The notes: generated by a model not told the origin, from the letters alone. Counted from the first letter of the stretch, positions 1 to 8,834 are shown. The stretch: DNA of 64,000 nucleotides from Enterocola sp045611845 (GCA_045611845.1 JAZKXZ010000013.1:24944-88943), one strand, 5' to 3'. Numbers and translations are program-made.

Positions 1-323
1 TGGGTGGTGCATTCCACTCTCCACTTATGGACCCTGCAAAAGAAGAACTTGCTGCTGCTATTGAGCAAACCACATTTAAAACCCCAATTTGCCCAGTTTA
101 CCAAAATGTAAGCACCAAAGCAGAAACCGACCCAGAAGTAATCAAGAAAAACCTTGTGGCTCAACTTACCGCTCCAGTAAAATGGACTCAATCTGTGCAA
201 AACATGGTTGCTGACGGCATGGAGCAACTTGTAGAATGTGGTCCTGGCGCTGTGCTTCAAGGGTTAATGAAGAAAATCAATAAGGAAGTACCAACAACTT
301 CAATTGAGAAGTTAGAGTTATAA
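1..323 (+). CDS. fabD: Malonyl-CoA:ACP transacylase, C-terminal part (cut by window start)
   Basis: Only the C-terminal third is in the window; the reading frame is open from base 3. The first residues read GGAFHSPLM, matching the GAFHS motif of FabD, whose histidine belongs to the Ser-His catalytic pair. The remainder carries the family's usual PVYQNVSTKAE and VECGPGAVLQGLMKK segments. FabD moves the malonyl group from CoA to acyl carrier protein for fatty acid elongation in the cytoplasm. The stop at 321-323 is followed directly by a strong hairpin shared with the convergent efp gene. The active-site serine domain lies upstream of the window. Confidence 0.93.
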   Translation, partial: GGAFHSPLMDPAKEELAAAIEQTTFKTPICPVYQNVSTKAETDPEVIKKNLVAQLTAPVKWTQSVQNMVADGMEQLVECGPGAVLQGLMKKINKEVPTTSIEKLEL

Positions 324-330
324 AAATAAA

Positions 331-363
331 AAATCTCAGTTCAAACGAACTGAGATTTTTTTT
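331..363. terminator. Bidirectional terminator between fabD and efp
   Basis: A perfect 12-bp stem (331-342 with 347-358) closes an AAAC loop. Runs of A before it and T after it let it act on both strands, ending fabD on plus and efp on minus. Confidence 0.9.
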
Positions 364-378
364 ATTCTATCATTCGGA

Positions 379-945
379 TTATGCTTTTACGCGACCAACG
401 TAAGAACCATCGCGAGTGTCGATTTCGATAAGTTCACCTTCGTTGATGAATAGAGGAACGCGAACTTCAGCGCCAGTTTCTAGAGTAGCTGGTTTAAGGG
501 TGTTAGTAGCTGTGTCACCTTTAAGACCTGGTTCTGTGTAAGTAACTTGAAGAACTACTTTAGTAGGGATTTCAGCAGAAAGTACGGTTTCTGTAGATGT
601 ATCTGATAATACGTCAACAACGTCACCTTCTTTCATATATTCAACACCAGTAATTTTGTTTCTTTCGATAGGAATTTGTTCGAAAGTTTCTTGGTTCATG
701 AAGATTAAATCTTCACCTTCTTGATATAGGTATTGATATGGACGGCGTTCTACGCGTACGTCTTCAAGTTTTAAACCGATTTGGAATGTTCTTTCTAATA
801 CACGACCATCAACTACGTCTCTAAGTTTTGTACGCATAAAGGTGTTACCTTTACCTGGTTTTACGTGTAAGAATTCGATAACGAAATACAAACGGCCGTC
901 TAGACGAATACAAACACCGTTTTTAATGTCTTGTGAGTTTATCAT
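379..945 (-). CDS. efp: Elongation factor P
   Basis: 188 residues, the normal length for EF-P. An N-terminal KOW-like domain carries the loop HVKPGKG with Lys32 at the position that receives modification in many bacteria. Two OB-fold domains follow, ending in the conserved GSYVGRV segment. EF-P binds the ribosome between the P and E sites and relieves stalling at consecutive prolines. It is monocistronic: its own promoter lies upstream and a bidirectional hairpin downstream. No modification enzyme (EpmA, EarP or YmfI type) is visible in the window, so how Lys32 is handled cannot be judged. Confidence 0.97.
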   Translation of the reverse strand: MINSQDIKNGVCIRLDGRLYFVIEFLHVKPGKGNTFMRTKLRDVVDGRVLERTFQIGLKLEDVRVERRPYQYLYQEGEDLIFMNQETFEQIPIERNKITGVEYMKEGDVVDVLSDTSTETVLSAEIPTKVVLQVTYTEPGLKGDTATNTLKPATLETGAEVRVPLFINEGELIEIDTRDGSYVGRVKA

Positions 946-988
946 AAAATTTTAAATAAATAAATTGTTAATCTTCTTTTACAAAGTG

Positions 989-996
989 CAAATTTA
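989..996 (-). promoter_or_regulatory. Promoter -7 box for efp
   Basis: On the minus strand this reads TAAATTTG, a full match to the Bacteroidota -7 consensus TAnnTTTG. It lies 43 bases before the efp start codon. No clear TTTG is seen about 20 bp upstream. Confidence 0.6.
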
Positions 997-1017
997 GCAT
1001 TTTTCTTTGATAATACA

Positions 1018-1048
1018 TAAAAAAAACGACCAATAGGTCGTTTTTTTT
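1018..1048 (-). terminator. Terminator of groES-groEL
   Basis: An 11-bp stem (1021-1031 with 1036-1046) with loop AATA is followed on the minus strand by a U-run. It lies just after the groEL stop. Confidence 0.85.
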
Positions 1049-1064
1049 ATTGAGTGAGAATTTA

Positions 1065-2699
1065 TTACATCATACCACCCATGCCGCCGCCCATTGGAGG
1101 CATAGCAGGAGCAGGATTATCTTCTTTTTTGTCTGCGATAACGCACTCTGTGGTAAGCATCATGCCAGCGATAGAAGCTGCATTTTCAAGAGCCACACGA
1201 GTTACTTTAGCAGGGTCGATAACACCAGAAGTTAGTAGGTTTTCGTACACGTCAGTGCGAGCATTGTAACCAAAGTCACCTTCGCCTTCACGTACTTTTT
1301 GTACTACTACAGCACCTTCTTTACCAGCGTTAGCCACAATTTGGCGAAGAGGTTCTTCGATAGCACGTTTAACGATTTCGATACCTGTGGTTTCGTCGTC
1401 GTTTACGCCTTTAAGACCTTCGATAGCAGAAATAGCACGGATGTATGCCACGCCACCACCAGGAACGATACCTTCTTCTACTGCAGCACGAGTAGCAGAA
1501 AGAGCATCATCTACGCGGTCTTTTTTCTCTTTCATTTCCACTTCAGAAGGAGCACCAATGTAAAGCACTGCCACACCACCTGCAAGTTTTGCAAGACGTT
1601 CTTGAAGTTTTTCGCGGTCGTAGTCTGAAGTTGTTTTTTCGATTTGCACTTTAATTTGACCTACACGAGCAGCGATAGCTTCTTTGTTGCCAGCACCGTT
1701 TACGATAGTAGTGTTGTCTTTGTTGATAGTGATTGTTTCTGCGCTACCAAGCATTTCTAGAGTAGCAGAGTCTAGTTTTAGACCTTGTTCTTCAGAAATT
1801 ACAGTACCACCTGTTAGGATAGCAATGTCTTGAAGCATTTCTTTACGTCTGTCGCCAAAGCCAGGAGCTTTCACTGCACAAACACGTAGGTTTGCACGTA
1901 GTCTGTTCACTACAAGTGCTGTAAGCGCTTCGCTATCAACGTCTTCTGCAATGATAAGTAGAGAACGGTTGTTTTGAACAGTTGCTTCTAGGATAGGAAG
2001 AATTTCTTTAAGTGAAGAGATTTTTTTGTCGTGGATAAGCACAAGTGGTTTTTCCATTACCACTTCCATCTTTTCTGTATCAGTTACGAAATATGGAGAT
2101 AGGTAACCACGGTCAAATTGCATACCTTCTACCACTTCTACAGTAGTGTCAGTACCTTTTGCTTCTTCAACAGTGATAACACCTTCTTTTTTCACTTTTG
2201 CCATTGCATCAGCAATAAGTTTACCAATTTCGTTGTCGTTGTTTGCAGAAATGGTAGCCACTTGTTCAATTTTGTTGTTGTCGTCGCCCACTTCTTGAGA
2301 TTGAGCTTTGATAGATTCCACAACTTTTGCAACTGCTTTGTCGATACCGCGTTTTAGGTCCATTGGATTTGCACCTGCAGCCACGTTTTTAAGACCAACA
2401 GAGATGATAGCTTGAGCAAGCACAGTAGCAGTGGTAGTACCGTCACCAGCGTTGTCACCAGTTTTAGATGCTACTTCTTTTACCATTTGAGCACCCATAT
2501 TTTCGTATGGATTTTCCAGTTCTATTTCTTTTGCTACACTTACACCGTCTTTTGTGATGTGAGGAGCGCCAAATTTTTTAGCTAGGATAACGTTGCGACC
2601 TTTAGGGCCTAATGTTACTTTTACTGCATTAGCTAGTTCGTCAACACCTTTTTTAAGTAGGTCACGAGCTTCTACATTAAATTTAATTTCTTTAGCCAT
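1065..2699 (-). CDS. groEL: Chaperonin GroEL (Hsp60)
   Basis: 544 residues, full length. The conserved start AKEIKFNVEARDLLKKGVD, the ATP-binding GDGTTTATVLA segment and the glycine/methionine-rich tail GGGMGGMM are all present. It forms the double-ring ATP-driven folding chamber with GroES. groES lies 13 bp upstream, so the two form the usual operon, and a terminator follows the stop. The open frames antisense to it are by-products of its codon use. Confidence 0.99.
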   Translation of the reverse strand: MAKEIKFNVEARDLLKKGVDELANAVKVTLGPKGRNVILAKKFGAPHITKDGVSVAKEIELENPYENMGAQMVKEVASKTGDNAGDGTTTATVLAQAIISVGLKNVAAGANPMDLKRGIDKAVAKVVESIKAQSQEVGDDNNKIEQVATISANNDNEIGKLIADAMAKVKKEGVITVEEAKGTDTTVEVVEGMQFDRGYLSPYFVTDTEKMEVVMEKPLVLIHDKKISSLKEILPILEATVQNNRSLLIIAEDVDSEALTALVVNRLRANLRVCAVKAPGFGDRRKEMLQDIAILTGGTVISEEQGLKLDSATLEMLGSAETITINKDNTTIVNGAGNKEAIAARVGQIKVQIEKTTSDYDREKLQERLAKLAGGVAVLYIGAPSEVEMKEKKDRVDDALSATRAAVEEGIVPGGGVAYIRAISAIEGLKGVNDDETTGIEIVKRAIEEPLRQIVANAGKEGAVVVQKVREGEGDFGYNARTDVYENLLTSGVIDPAKVTRVALENAASIAGMMLTTECVIADKKEDNPAPAMPPMGGGMGGMM

Positions 2700-2712
2700 G
2701 ATAATGTCTTTT

Positions 2713-2982
2713 TTAGATTATTGCCAAAATGTCACTTTGGCGCATGATTAAATATTTTTCACCATCTAGTTCTATTTCTGTGCCGGCATATTTGCCATAT
2801 AGAACCATATCACCTGTTTTTACTACCATTTCTTCGTCTTTTGTGCCGTTGCCCACAGCTACAACTTCGCCTCTTAAAGGTTTTTCTTTTGCAGAATCTG
2901 GTAGGATGATACCGCAAGCTGTTTTTTCTTCTGATGCAGCAGGTTTAATTAAAACTCTGTCTGCTAATGGTTTAATGTTCAT
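2713..2982 (-). CDS. groES: Co-chaperonin GroES (Hsp10)
   Basis: 89 residues, slightly shorter than the E. coli protein. It shows NIKPLADRVLIKP at the N-terminus, a mobile-loop region near residues 16-32, and the GDMVLYGKYAGTEI segment. It caps the GroEL ring. It is the first gene of the groES-groEL operon. I looked upstream for a CIRCE inverted repeat and found none; the nearest promoter-like string (GAAATTTG on minus at 3033-3040) matches the -7 consensus with one mismatch. Confidence 0.98.
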   Translation of the reverse strand: MNIKPLADRVLIKPAASEEKTACGIILPDSAKEKPLRGEVVAVGNGTKDEEMVVKTGDMVLYGKYAGTEIELDGEKYLIMRQSDILAII

Positions 2983-3066
2983 ATTGTTTGATTTTTATTA
3001 ATTATTTTATTGTTTTTCTATCTATATTACTGCAAATTTCGTGCCAGTAATTTAACTTCTAACTAC

Positions 3067-3101
3067 AAAAAAAGCCAACTATAAAATATAGTCAGCTTTT
3101 T
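3067..3101 (-). terminator. Terminator after secG
   Basis: On the minus strand a 13-bp stem containing two G-U pairs (arms about 3071-3083 and 3087-3099) is followed by a U-run. The G-U pairs form only in minus-strand RNA, which fits termination of the long secG transcript. Confidence 0.75.
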
Positions 3102-3120
3102 GTGTAATATTGTGTGTAGA

Positions 3121-3456
3121 TTACTCTGCTACTGGAGCGATAGGAGAAACTGGAGCTTCTTCTGCAGCTGGAAGTTGGATAGGAGCAGCTGTTTCTTCAA
3201 TTTTATTTTTTAGTGAGTCTTCATTAGCACTGCTTCTGTCGTAGAATGCTACAGATAAGATAGATAAAACAACTAGGATAGCAGCTAGTGTCCATGTAGC
3301 TTTTTCTAGGAAGTCGGTAGTTTTGCGAACACCCATAACATTGTTTGAACTTTCAAATCCTGAAGCTAAACCACTTCCTTTAGATTTTTGAACGATAACG
3401 ATAAGTACAAGAAGGATAGCTACTAAAATGGCTAATGATACGATAATAATGTACAT
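3121..3456 (-). CDS. secG: Preprotein translocase subunit SecG
   Basis: 111 residues. Two hydrophobic helices (about residues 3-22 and 56-73) flank a cytoplasmic loop with KSKGSGLASGF and the conserved NNVMGVRKTTDFLEK stretch typical of SecG. The C-terminal tail is rich in Ala, Pro and Glu, as in Bacteroidota homologues. SecG associates with SecYE in the inner membrane. It is the last gene of a minus-strand run that starts at rlmN and ends at the hairpin downstream. Confidence 0.95.
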   Translation of the reverse strand: MYIIIVSLAILVAILLVLIVIVQKSKGSGLASGFESSNNVMGVRKTTDFLEKATWTLAAILVVLSILSVAFYDRSSANEDSLKNKIEETAAPIQLPAAEEAPVSPIAPVAE

Positions 3457-3460
3457 ATTT

Positions 3461-4057
3461 TTAATTATTAGTTATTAATTTATCAATTTTTTCTATTTGG
3501 TCTGCAAAGTAACGATTTTTTTCTGGAAATTTCAAATTTAATTTCTCAAAAATACGTTTTGCTTTGTCATATTGTTTCTGTCTAATGTAAATTTTTGCCA
3601 AACTCTCGGTGAAAATACTTTCACTAATGTCGGTTTCTGGAATAACAGGCACATTTGTGTGCGACTCAGGTTCGCTTCCAATAGGGCTAATCTTAGGATT
3701 GGTTTCTATAAATTTATCTATAAGTGATTGACCTTTAAATAAGTTTGTGTCGTCTGCTGTAGGTATGTCTTCTATAGAATATGGTGTAAACTTAGGTTCG
3801 GCAACACGAACCTCTTCTTTTTGAGGTTTTAATGTGACGATATCGTGAAGTCTTTCTCTAGAGTAAACAGAAAGAGCAATCTTTTTTAATTTATTATTGA
3901 ATTTTAAGTCTTCTCTATCGGCAAGGGCTTTAAGATACAATATAGCAATAGCAGAGCAATATGGGTATTGCTCATACAATTGCTCCACATCGTAAATATC
4001 TGCCTGAGATATTGCCGCAGGGTTTTGCAAATATTTTATTAATTCTTTGCTTGTCAT
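3461..4057 (-). CDS. Conserved TPR-containing protein next to lptE
   Basis: 198 residues from the ATG at 4057, which overlaps the lptE stop as TAATG; the frame also opens with a TTG six bases earlier, but the overlapping ATG is the more likely start. The N-terminal 70 residues are helical (ELIKYLQNP, VEQLYEQYPYC). A low-complexity Pro/Glu linker follows, then one clear tetratricopeptide-like unit at the C-terminus (ESLAKIYIRQKQYDKAKRIF). There is no signal peptide. The function is unknown. A small protein in this secG-lptE position is common in Bacteroidales, which suggests conservation rather than a defined role. Confidence 0.8.
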   Translation of the reverse strand: MTSKELIKYLQNPAAISQADIYDVEQLYEQYPYCSAIAILYLKALADREDLKFNNKLKKIALSVYSRERLHDIVTLKPQKEEVRVAEPKFTPYSIEDIPTADDTNLFKGQSLIDKFIETNPKISPIGSEPESHTNVPVIPETDISESIFTESLAKIYIRQKQYDKAKRIFEKLNLKFPEKNRYFADQIEKIDKLITNN

Positions 4058-4560
4058 TACCAATTAGCAACAGTATCATTATAAATATGCTCTGCGATTT
4101 CCTCTACTAGCTCTTCGATAAGCCCATCTTGCACGTCGGTGATAAGCAGACTACTATCAAAGTTTCTGTAGGCAGAGTAGGTGCGTTCATAATCTTCTTC
4201 GTGATTGGTGTTGTTTGTGTAGCGCACTCTAATTCTAAGTGTTAAACGTGTTTCGGCAGAAGAAGCATTTGATGTTACAGCCATAGGAGCAATGTCGTAA
4301 CCCACAATTTCACCTTCAAGTTCTAAGTCGCCATTGGCTTCCACAAGATCTAGACGTGTTTGTTTTGTGTACACATCTTTCAAACCTTCGTTGAATGTGC
4401 TTGCAAGTGGAGCATACACCATTGCAGCTTGGTTTGTAAAGTCTTTAATTGCAATGGTTTTAATAATGTCGTAGTTTATCACAGTACCATTAAATTTGTA
4501 TGAAATGGTGCATGATAAAAGACAAATACTGCTTATAATGGCTATTAATAGTTTTTTCAT
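4057..4560 (-). CDS. lptE: LPS-assembly lipoprotein LptE (Bacteroidota type)
   Basis: 167 residues with a lipoprotein signal ending LLSC (Cys17). The mature part contains YKFNGTVINYD, APLASTFNEGLKDVY and DLELEGEIVGYDIAPMAV, characteristic of the phylum's LptE family. LptE sits in the outer membrane and supports LptD in inserting LPS. The gene overlaps the sigma-54 activator upstream by four bases (ATGA) and the TPR gene downstream by one, so translation is probably coupled. Confidence 0.9.
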   Translation of the reverse strand: MKKLLIAIISSICLLSCTISYKFNGTVINYDIIKTIAIKDFTNQAAMVYAPLASTFNEGLKDVYTKQTRLDLVEANGDLELEGEIVGYDIAPMAVTSNASSAETRLTLRIRVRYTNNTNHEEDYERTYSAYRNFDSSLLITDVQDGLIEELVEEIAEHIYNDTVANW

Positions 4561-5726
4561 TCTTCTAAACCGTATTCTTTTATTTTTCTATAAAGTGTTC
4601 TAACAGACATTTTTAATTCCAATGCTGCCAATTCTTTTCTGCCACCATGCTTGATTAATGCTTTTTTGATTAATTCTTTTTGCATATCATCTACAGATAG
4701 GCTAGGTGTAGCTTCGCTCACTTCCACATCTATAAACTCTGGTGCGGCAGGTAGGGCATTGATAGGCTCTGCAATATGTTCGCCTTTTTCTTCCAAAAGT
4801 TTCTTCACAGCGCCTTTAAGGTTTTCAATGTCTTTTTTCATTTCGAGCATTGCCTTAAATAGCATCTCAGGATCTGGATTGAAGGCGCTTTGCGTGCCTT
4901 TACCTTTAATATGCTGTGGCAAACGGCTGTGTGGCTCGTCTGGAAGGTATCTTTGAATAGTTTCTAAACTAATAGAAGGTTCTGTTTCTATTGCAGAAAT
5001 TTGTTCTGCTACATTTTTTAGTTGTCTAATATTGCCACGCCAATAATAGTTTTTCAGAGCATTAACTGCTTCTTCAGAAAGTTTTATGCTTGGGCGTTGA
5101 TATTTTAATGAAAAATCGTTAGCAAATTTTGTAAACAGAGGGTAAATATCTTCTTTTCTATTTCTTAATGCAGGAATTTCTATGTGTGTAGCATTAAGTC
5201 TGTAGTAAAGATCTTCTCTAAATTTACCTTGCTCAATAGCTTTTTCTATATTTACATTAGTTGCTGCAATAATGCGCACATTTGTCTTTTGTACTTCTGA
5301 AGAACCTACTCTAAAATATTCACCAACTTCAAGTATTCTTAGCAGTCGTGTTTGGGTGGAAAGTGGAAGCTCGCCCACTTCGTCTAAGAAAATTGTACCT
5401 CCATTTGCTTCTTCAAAATAACCTTTTCTATTGGCAATTGCACCTGTAAACGAACCTTTATCGTGGCCGAAAAGCTCAGAATCGATGGTGCCTTCTGCAA
5501 TAGCACCGCAGTTTACAGCAATGTATTTTTCGTGTTTTCTTTGGCTATATTGGTGTATTATTTTAGGAAAATTTTCTTTCCCCACACCGCTCTCGCCAGT
5601 GATAAGCACAGAAAGGTCTGTTGGTGCTACTTGTACAGCAACATTTATAGCATGTAGAAACTCAGGTGTGTTTCCTACAATGCCAAATTTATTTTTTATT
5701 TGTTGAAGTTCTGCGTTTGGTAACAT
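4557..5726 (-). CDS. Sigma-54 dependent transcriptional activator without sensor domain
   Basis: 389 residues. The AAA+ domain begins almost at the N-terminus: Walker A GESGVGKE at 44-51, the sigma-54 contact loop GSFTGA at 91-96, Walker B IFLDEV near 112-117 and a conserved ATNVN region. The C-terminus is a Fis-type helix-turn-helix (HGGRKELAALELKMSVRTLY). No receiver, GAF or PAS domain precedes the AAA+ core, so activity must be controlled by expression, partner proteins or ligand binding to the core. It overlaps lptE and pdxA, a conserved arrangement in Bacteroidales. Targets are unknown. Confidence 0.9.
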   Translation of the reverse strand: MLPNAELQQIKNKFGIVGNTPEFLHAINVAVQVAPTDLSVLITGESGVGKENFPKIIHQYSQRKHEKYIAVNCGAIAEGTIDSELFGHDKGSFTGAIANRKGYFEEANGGTIFLDEVGELPLSTQTRLLRILEVGEYFRVGSSEVQKTNVRIIAATNVNIEKAIEQGKFREDLYYRLNATHIEIPALRNRKEDIYPLFTKFANDFSLKYQRPSIKLSEEAVNALKNYYWRGNIRQLKNVAEQISAIETEPSISLETIQRYLPDEPHSRLPQHIKGKGTQSAFNPDPEMLFKAMLEMKKDIENLKGAVKKLLEEKGEHIAEPINALPAAPEFIDVEVSEATPSLSVDDMQKELIKKALIKHGGRKELAALELKMSVRTLYRKIKEYGLEE

Positions 5727-6727
5727 TATTTATTATTTCTGTTCTTATAAATGTCTAATGCCATGTATAATGCCTGACGGAACGAATTTTCGCTTGCCAT
5801 ATTTTTGCCTGCAAGGTCGTATGCTGTGCCGTGGTCTGGCGATGTGCGCACCACAGAAAGACCTGCAGTGAAGTTTACACCATTATCCATAGCTATGGTT
5901 TTAAATGGAATTAAACCTTGGTCGTGATACATGGCTAAAATGCCGTCGTAATGTGCTTGACCGTTAGAACCAAAGAATCCGTCGGCTGGCAGCGGACCAA
6001 AGCATACAATGCCTTCCTCAAGTGCTTGTTTCACAGCTGGAGCGATAATTTCTTCCTCTTCGCTACCAATTACACCTTTGTCGCCAGCGTGTGGGTTTAG
6101 TCCAAGCACGGCAATTCTTGGTTTGAAAATACCGAAATCTTCTATTAGCGATTTGTTGAATTGTTTAATCTTGTTTAGGATATTTTCTTGGGTTAAACAA
6201 GATGAAATTTTGCTCACTGGCACGTGTCCTGTAACTACTGCAATTCTAATATTTTCGTCGGCTAGCACCATAAGTGCATCGCCTTTTTCGCCAAATAGGC
6301 TTTCAAGATATTCTGTATGTCCAGGAAAACTAAAACTTTCAGACTGGATATTATTTTTGTTGATAGGGGCTGTGACAATAACGTCGATTTTACCTTCTTT
6401 AAGGTCTTTTGTAGCTCTTTCAAGTGCTTTAAAAGCTGCTTCGCCTGCTTGTGGAGTAGAGAATCCTACTTCCACTTTTACTTCTTCACCACAGCAATTT
6501 ATAATGTTTGCTTTCTTTTCTTGTGCTTCTTCTGCTTTATTGATAATGTTTAGATTGGCACTCAAATTTAGCATTTTTTTGTGATATGATGCTACTTTTG
6601 GTGAACCATATATAATAGGTGTGCAAAGTTCTGCAATGCGGCTATCTTCTAGAGTTTTTAAAATAACTTCGTATGAAATACCGTTTATATCGCCTTGTGT
6701 AATGCCTACTTTAATACTATTGCTCAT
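5726..6727 (-). CDS. pdxA: 4-hydroxythreonine-4-phosphate dehydrogenase
   Basis: 333 residues from the ATG at 6727; a TTG nine bases upstream also opens the frame, but the ATG gives the usual N-terminus (SNSIKVGITQGD). Metal-binding and catalytic motifs of PdxA are visible: FPGHTEYL, NPHAGDKGVIG, MYHDQGLIPFK and DHGTAYDLAGK. It oxidises 4-phosphohydroxy-threonine in the DXP-dependent pyridoxal phosphate pathway. Its start lies inside the end of the DUF4837 gene and its stop touches the activator gene's start codon. Confidence 0.96.
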   Translation of the reverse strand: MSNSIKVGITQGDINGISYEVILKTLEDSRIAELCTPIIYGSPKVASYHKKMLNLSANLNIINKAEEAQEKKANIINCCGEEVKVEVGFSTPQAGEAAFKALERATKDLKEGKIDVIVTAPINKNNIQSESFSFPGHTEYLESLFGEKGDALMVLADENIRIAVVTGHVPVSKISSCLTQENILNKIKQFNKSLIEDFGIFKPRIAVLGLNPHAGDKGVIGSEEEEIIAPAVKQALEEGIVCFGPLPADGFFGSNGQAHYDGILAMYHDQGLIPFKTIAMDNGVNFTAGLSVVRTSPDHGTAYDLAGKNMASENSFRQALYMALDIYKNRNNK

Positions 6728-7712
6728 CTTTTTCAAATTTTATAGTGTATAAAACTGATTCTAAGTTTCTTAAAATATTGCGTTTGTTTTTGCCTGGGGC
6801 GTAAACAAAACATTCTGCTGTGATAATTCTTTGATTTTCTTCGTCTAAGCAGCTTACGCTAACAAATGGACCGCCCATAATGTCGCCAATAATGGTCCAA
6901 AGCCCACGCACTTCTGTGGCATACTGACCACTTTTTAGCGCAGTTTCTTTCATAATAGGTGGGTCGTATTTGTATTCAGTGCCCATGTATGAACCTTCTG
7001 CAGGACCTTCCACATGAAGCATCATCACAGAGTCGCGTTTGAAAGTTAGATAATCTTTTGTAAATGTGTTTTTATCTGTGTATGGGAAACTATAAACAAC
7101 AATATTTTGTTGAATATCGATATTTGAGTTTGCTATCCACATAAAGTTTTCAGCATCTTTAATTCTGTTAAGTCCTTTTGGAATAACAATATCTATGCCA
7201 AATTTTTCTTTCACTTTTTGGCCTACTTCTCTTTCTCTATAGTGTGATTGATATTTAATAGCACGGTCTCTTTCTGCTTTAATAAAGAAGTCGAGAATAT
7301 TTTCGCTATAGTCGTTGATAGCTTTTAGCACGCCTTCTTTTGTAGGACCGTTTATCTCAATAATAGATTGAGGAGTAGAGTATTTGTCTGTGTAAGTTTT
7401 AATCTTGTTGTGTGAATATCTGTGACCAACATTTATGATAACAATGTTTCTAGCTGGTTTTAGTAGGTTTGTGAAACCTGAATGTTTGGTTCTAGAAATA
7501 TTGAAATGTGGTTCAGATTGAGGCAGACATGGCACGTCTCTGTCTAGTAAACGGAAAATGCTATCGCCAACGGCAGATTTTGCAATGCTGTCGTCGATTA
7601 CTACAAGTACTTCGCCTGCTGCGCCTGTTGCGTTTGGCAGTGTTATGCCACCGCTGTTACAACTAGTAAGACCGATAATTAATGTTGTTAATATGTATAG
7701 TACCTTCTTCAT
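6717..7712 (-). CDS. DUF4837 family lipoprotein
   Basis: 331 residues with a signal peptide ending LTSC (Cys18). The mature sequence (LPNATGAAGEVLVVIDD, PARNIVIINVG, LHVEGPAEGSYMGTEY, RGLWTIIGDIMGGPFVS) matches what I know of DUF4837, a Bacteroidota-specific lipoprotein family of unknown function. Two similar alpha/beta halves seem present, consistent with a duplicated fold. It sits between rlmN and pdxA, probably in the same transcript. Confidence 0.85.
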   Translation of the reverse strand: MKKVLYILTTLIIGLTSCNSGGITLPNATGAAGEVLVVIDDSIAKSAVGDSIFRLLDRDVPCLPQSEPHFNISRTKHSGFTNLLKPARNIVIINVGHRYSHNKIKTYTDKYSTPQSIIEINGPTKEGVLKAINDYSENILDFFIKAERDRAIKYQSHYREREVGQKVKEKFGIDIVIPKGLNRIKDAENFMWIANSNIDIQQNIVVYSFPYTDKNTFTKDYLTFKRDSVMMLHVEGPAEGSYMGTEYKYDPPIMKETALKSGQYATEVRGLWTIIGDIMGGPFVSVSCLDEENQRIITAECFVYAPGKNKRNILRNLESVLYTIKFEKDEQ

Positions 7713-7713
7713 C

Positions 7714-7737
7714 TTAGTTAGTAGTTAGTAGTTAGGA
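7714..7737. repeat. Tandem TAGTTAG heptamers at the rlmN stop
   Basis: TAGTTAG occurs three times in succession on plus and runs into TTAGGAATT, covering the gap between two genes and the rlmN stop codon. It resembles the CTCCTAACT-type repeats near 43420, 54060 and 61250. Confidence 0.6.
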
Positions 7738-8757
7738 ATTGCGGGTTTTACTTAGCATTCCGCATGCGGCTTCAATGTCTTGTCCGCGAGAGCGTCGCAC
7801 TGTTACGTTCAAACCTTTTTTTGTAAGCCATGCTTGGAATTGCTCTATTTTTTTCATTGGAGTAGGGGTTAAACCTACATCTGGAATTGTGTGATATGGA
7901 ATAAGGTTTACGTGACAGTTCATACCGTGAATAAGGCTATGAAGCTGTTTTGCGCAAGCTTCGGTGTCGTTTAAATCGTTGAACAGAGTGTATTCAACAG
8001 AAAGTTTTCTCTGATGCGACCAATCGTATTTTCTAAGAATAGAGAATACTTGTTGCACAGGGAAAGCTTTTTCGGCAGGAATTAGTTCACGTCTTTCCAC
8101 CTCGCCAGCTGCGTGCACACTCACAGCAAGGTTACATGTGGTCTTTTCAAGGAAATCTTGCAATGCTGGAATTATACCTACGGTAGAAACAGTAATTCTT
8201 TTTGGGCTCCAAGCATATCCATAGTCTGATGTCATTATGCTTATGGCTTTTAGTACCACATCTTTGTTGTTTAGTGGTTCGCCCATTCCCATAAACACCA
8301 CGTTTGTAAGTTTTTCGGTGTGGTTTATGCTTTGCACTTGGTTTAGGATTTCTGCTGTGGTAAGGTTACCCGAAAATCCTTGTTTGCCAGTGGCGCAGAA
8401 AAGACAATTCATTTGACAACCAATTTGTGATGAAATACAAAGTGTGGCTCTGTCTTTTTCTGGAATATAAACTGCTTCGATAAATTTGCTTCCATCGCCC
8501 ACAGGAAATAGGTATTTCTCTGTGCCGTCTGACGACACGGAAATATGTGCAGGTTCTTTTACACCCACTTCGTAATCTTCAGACAAAACTTCACGTGCCT
8601 TAATAGAAATATTGGTCATATCCATAATAGATCTGACTTGTTTTTTATATAACCAATCTGCTATTTGCTTTGCAGTAAAGGCAGGAAGCTTATAGGCTAA
8701 AACTACTTGTTTTAACTCTTCTAAACTTAAACCTAATAGTGGAGTTTTACCTGACAT
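7732..8757 (-). CDS. rlmN: Dual-specificity 23S rRNA/tRNA adenine-C2 methyltransferase
   Basis: 341 residues. The radical-SAM cluster motif CQMNCLFC supplies Cys114, Cys118 and Cys121. The GMGEPL motif (SAM binding) and the C-terminal RGQDIEAACG cysteine, which forms the methyl-carrier intermediate, are present. RlmN methylates A2503 of 23S rRNA and A37 of some tRNAs, affecting decoding fidelity. It appears to head the minus-strand run that continues to secG, with a -7 box about 35 bp upstream. Confidence 0.97.
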   Translation of the reverse strand: MSGKTPLLGLSLEELKQVVLAYKLPAFTAKQIADWLYKKQVRSIMDMTNISIKAREVLSEDYEVGVKEPAHISVSSDGTEKYLFPVGDGSKFIEAVYIPEKDRATLCISSQIGCQMNCLFCATGKQGFSGNLTTAEILNQVQSINHTEKLTNVVFMGMGEPLNNKDVVLKAISIMTSDYGYAWSPKRITVSTVGIIPALQDFLEKTTCNLAVSVHAAGEVERRELIPAEKAFPVQQVFSILRKYDWSHQRKLSVEYTLFNDLNDTEACAKQLHSLIHGMNCHVNLIPYHTIPDVGLTPTPMKKIEQFQAWLTKKGLNVTVRRSRGQDIEAACGMLSKTRNS

Positions 8758-8792
8758 ATATTATTTGGTAGCTTGTATTTAATTTCAGACTA

Positions 8793-8800
8793 CAAATTTA
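8793..8800 (-). promoter_or_regulatory. Promoter -7 box for rlmN
   Basis: TAAATTTG on minus matches TAnnTTTG. It is divergent from the box at 8835-8842. No convincing -33 TTTG at the usual distance. Confidence 0.5.
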
Positions 8801-8834
8801 CAAAATAAACTGACAAATCAATAATAATTTTTGT

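Noticed and set aside
2983..3066. CIRCE operator (HrcA site) before groES
   Set aside because: No TTAGCACTC-N9-GAGTGCTAA dyad or near match was found in the gap.
6009..6584. 191-codon open frame on plus, antisense to pdxA
   Set aside because: It is fully covered by a well-supported pdxA gene; its composition is Ser/Leu/Phe-rich as expected from the antisense frame, with no domain recognised and no promoter box before it.
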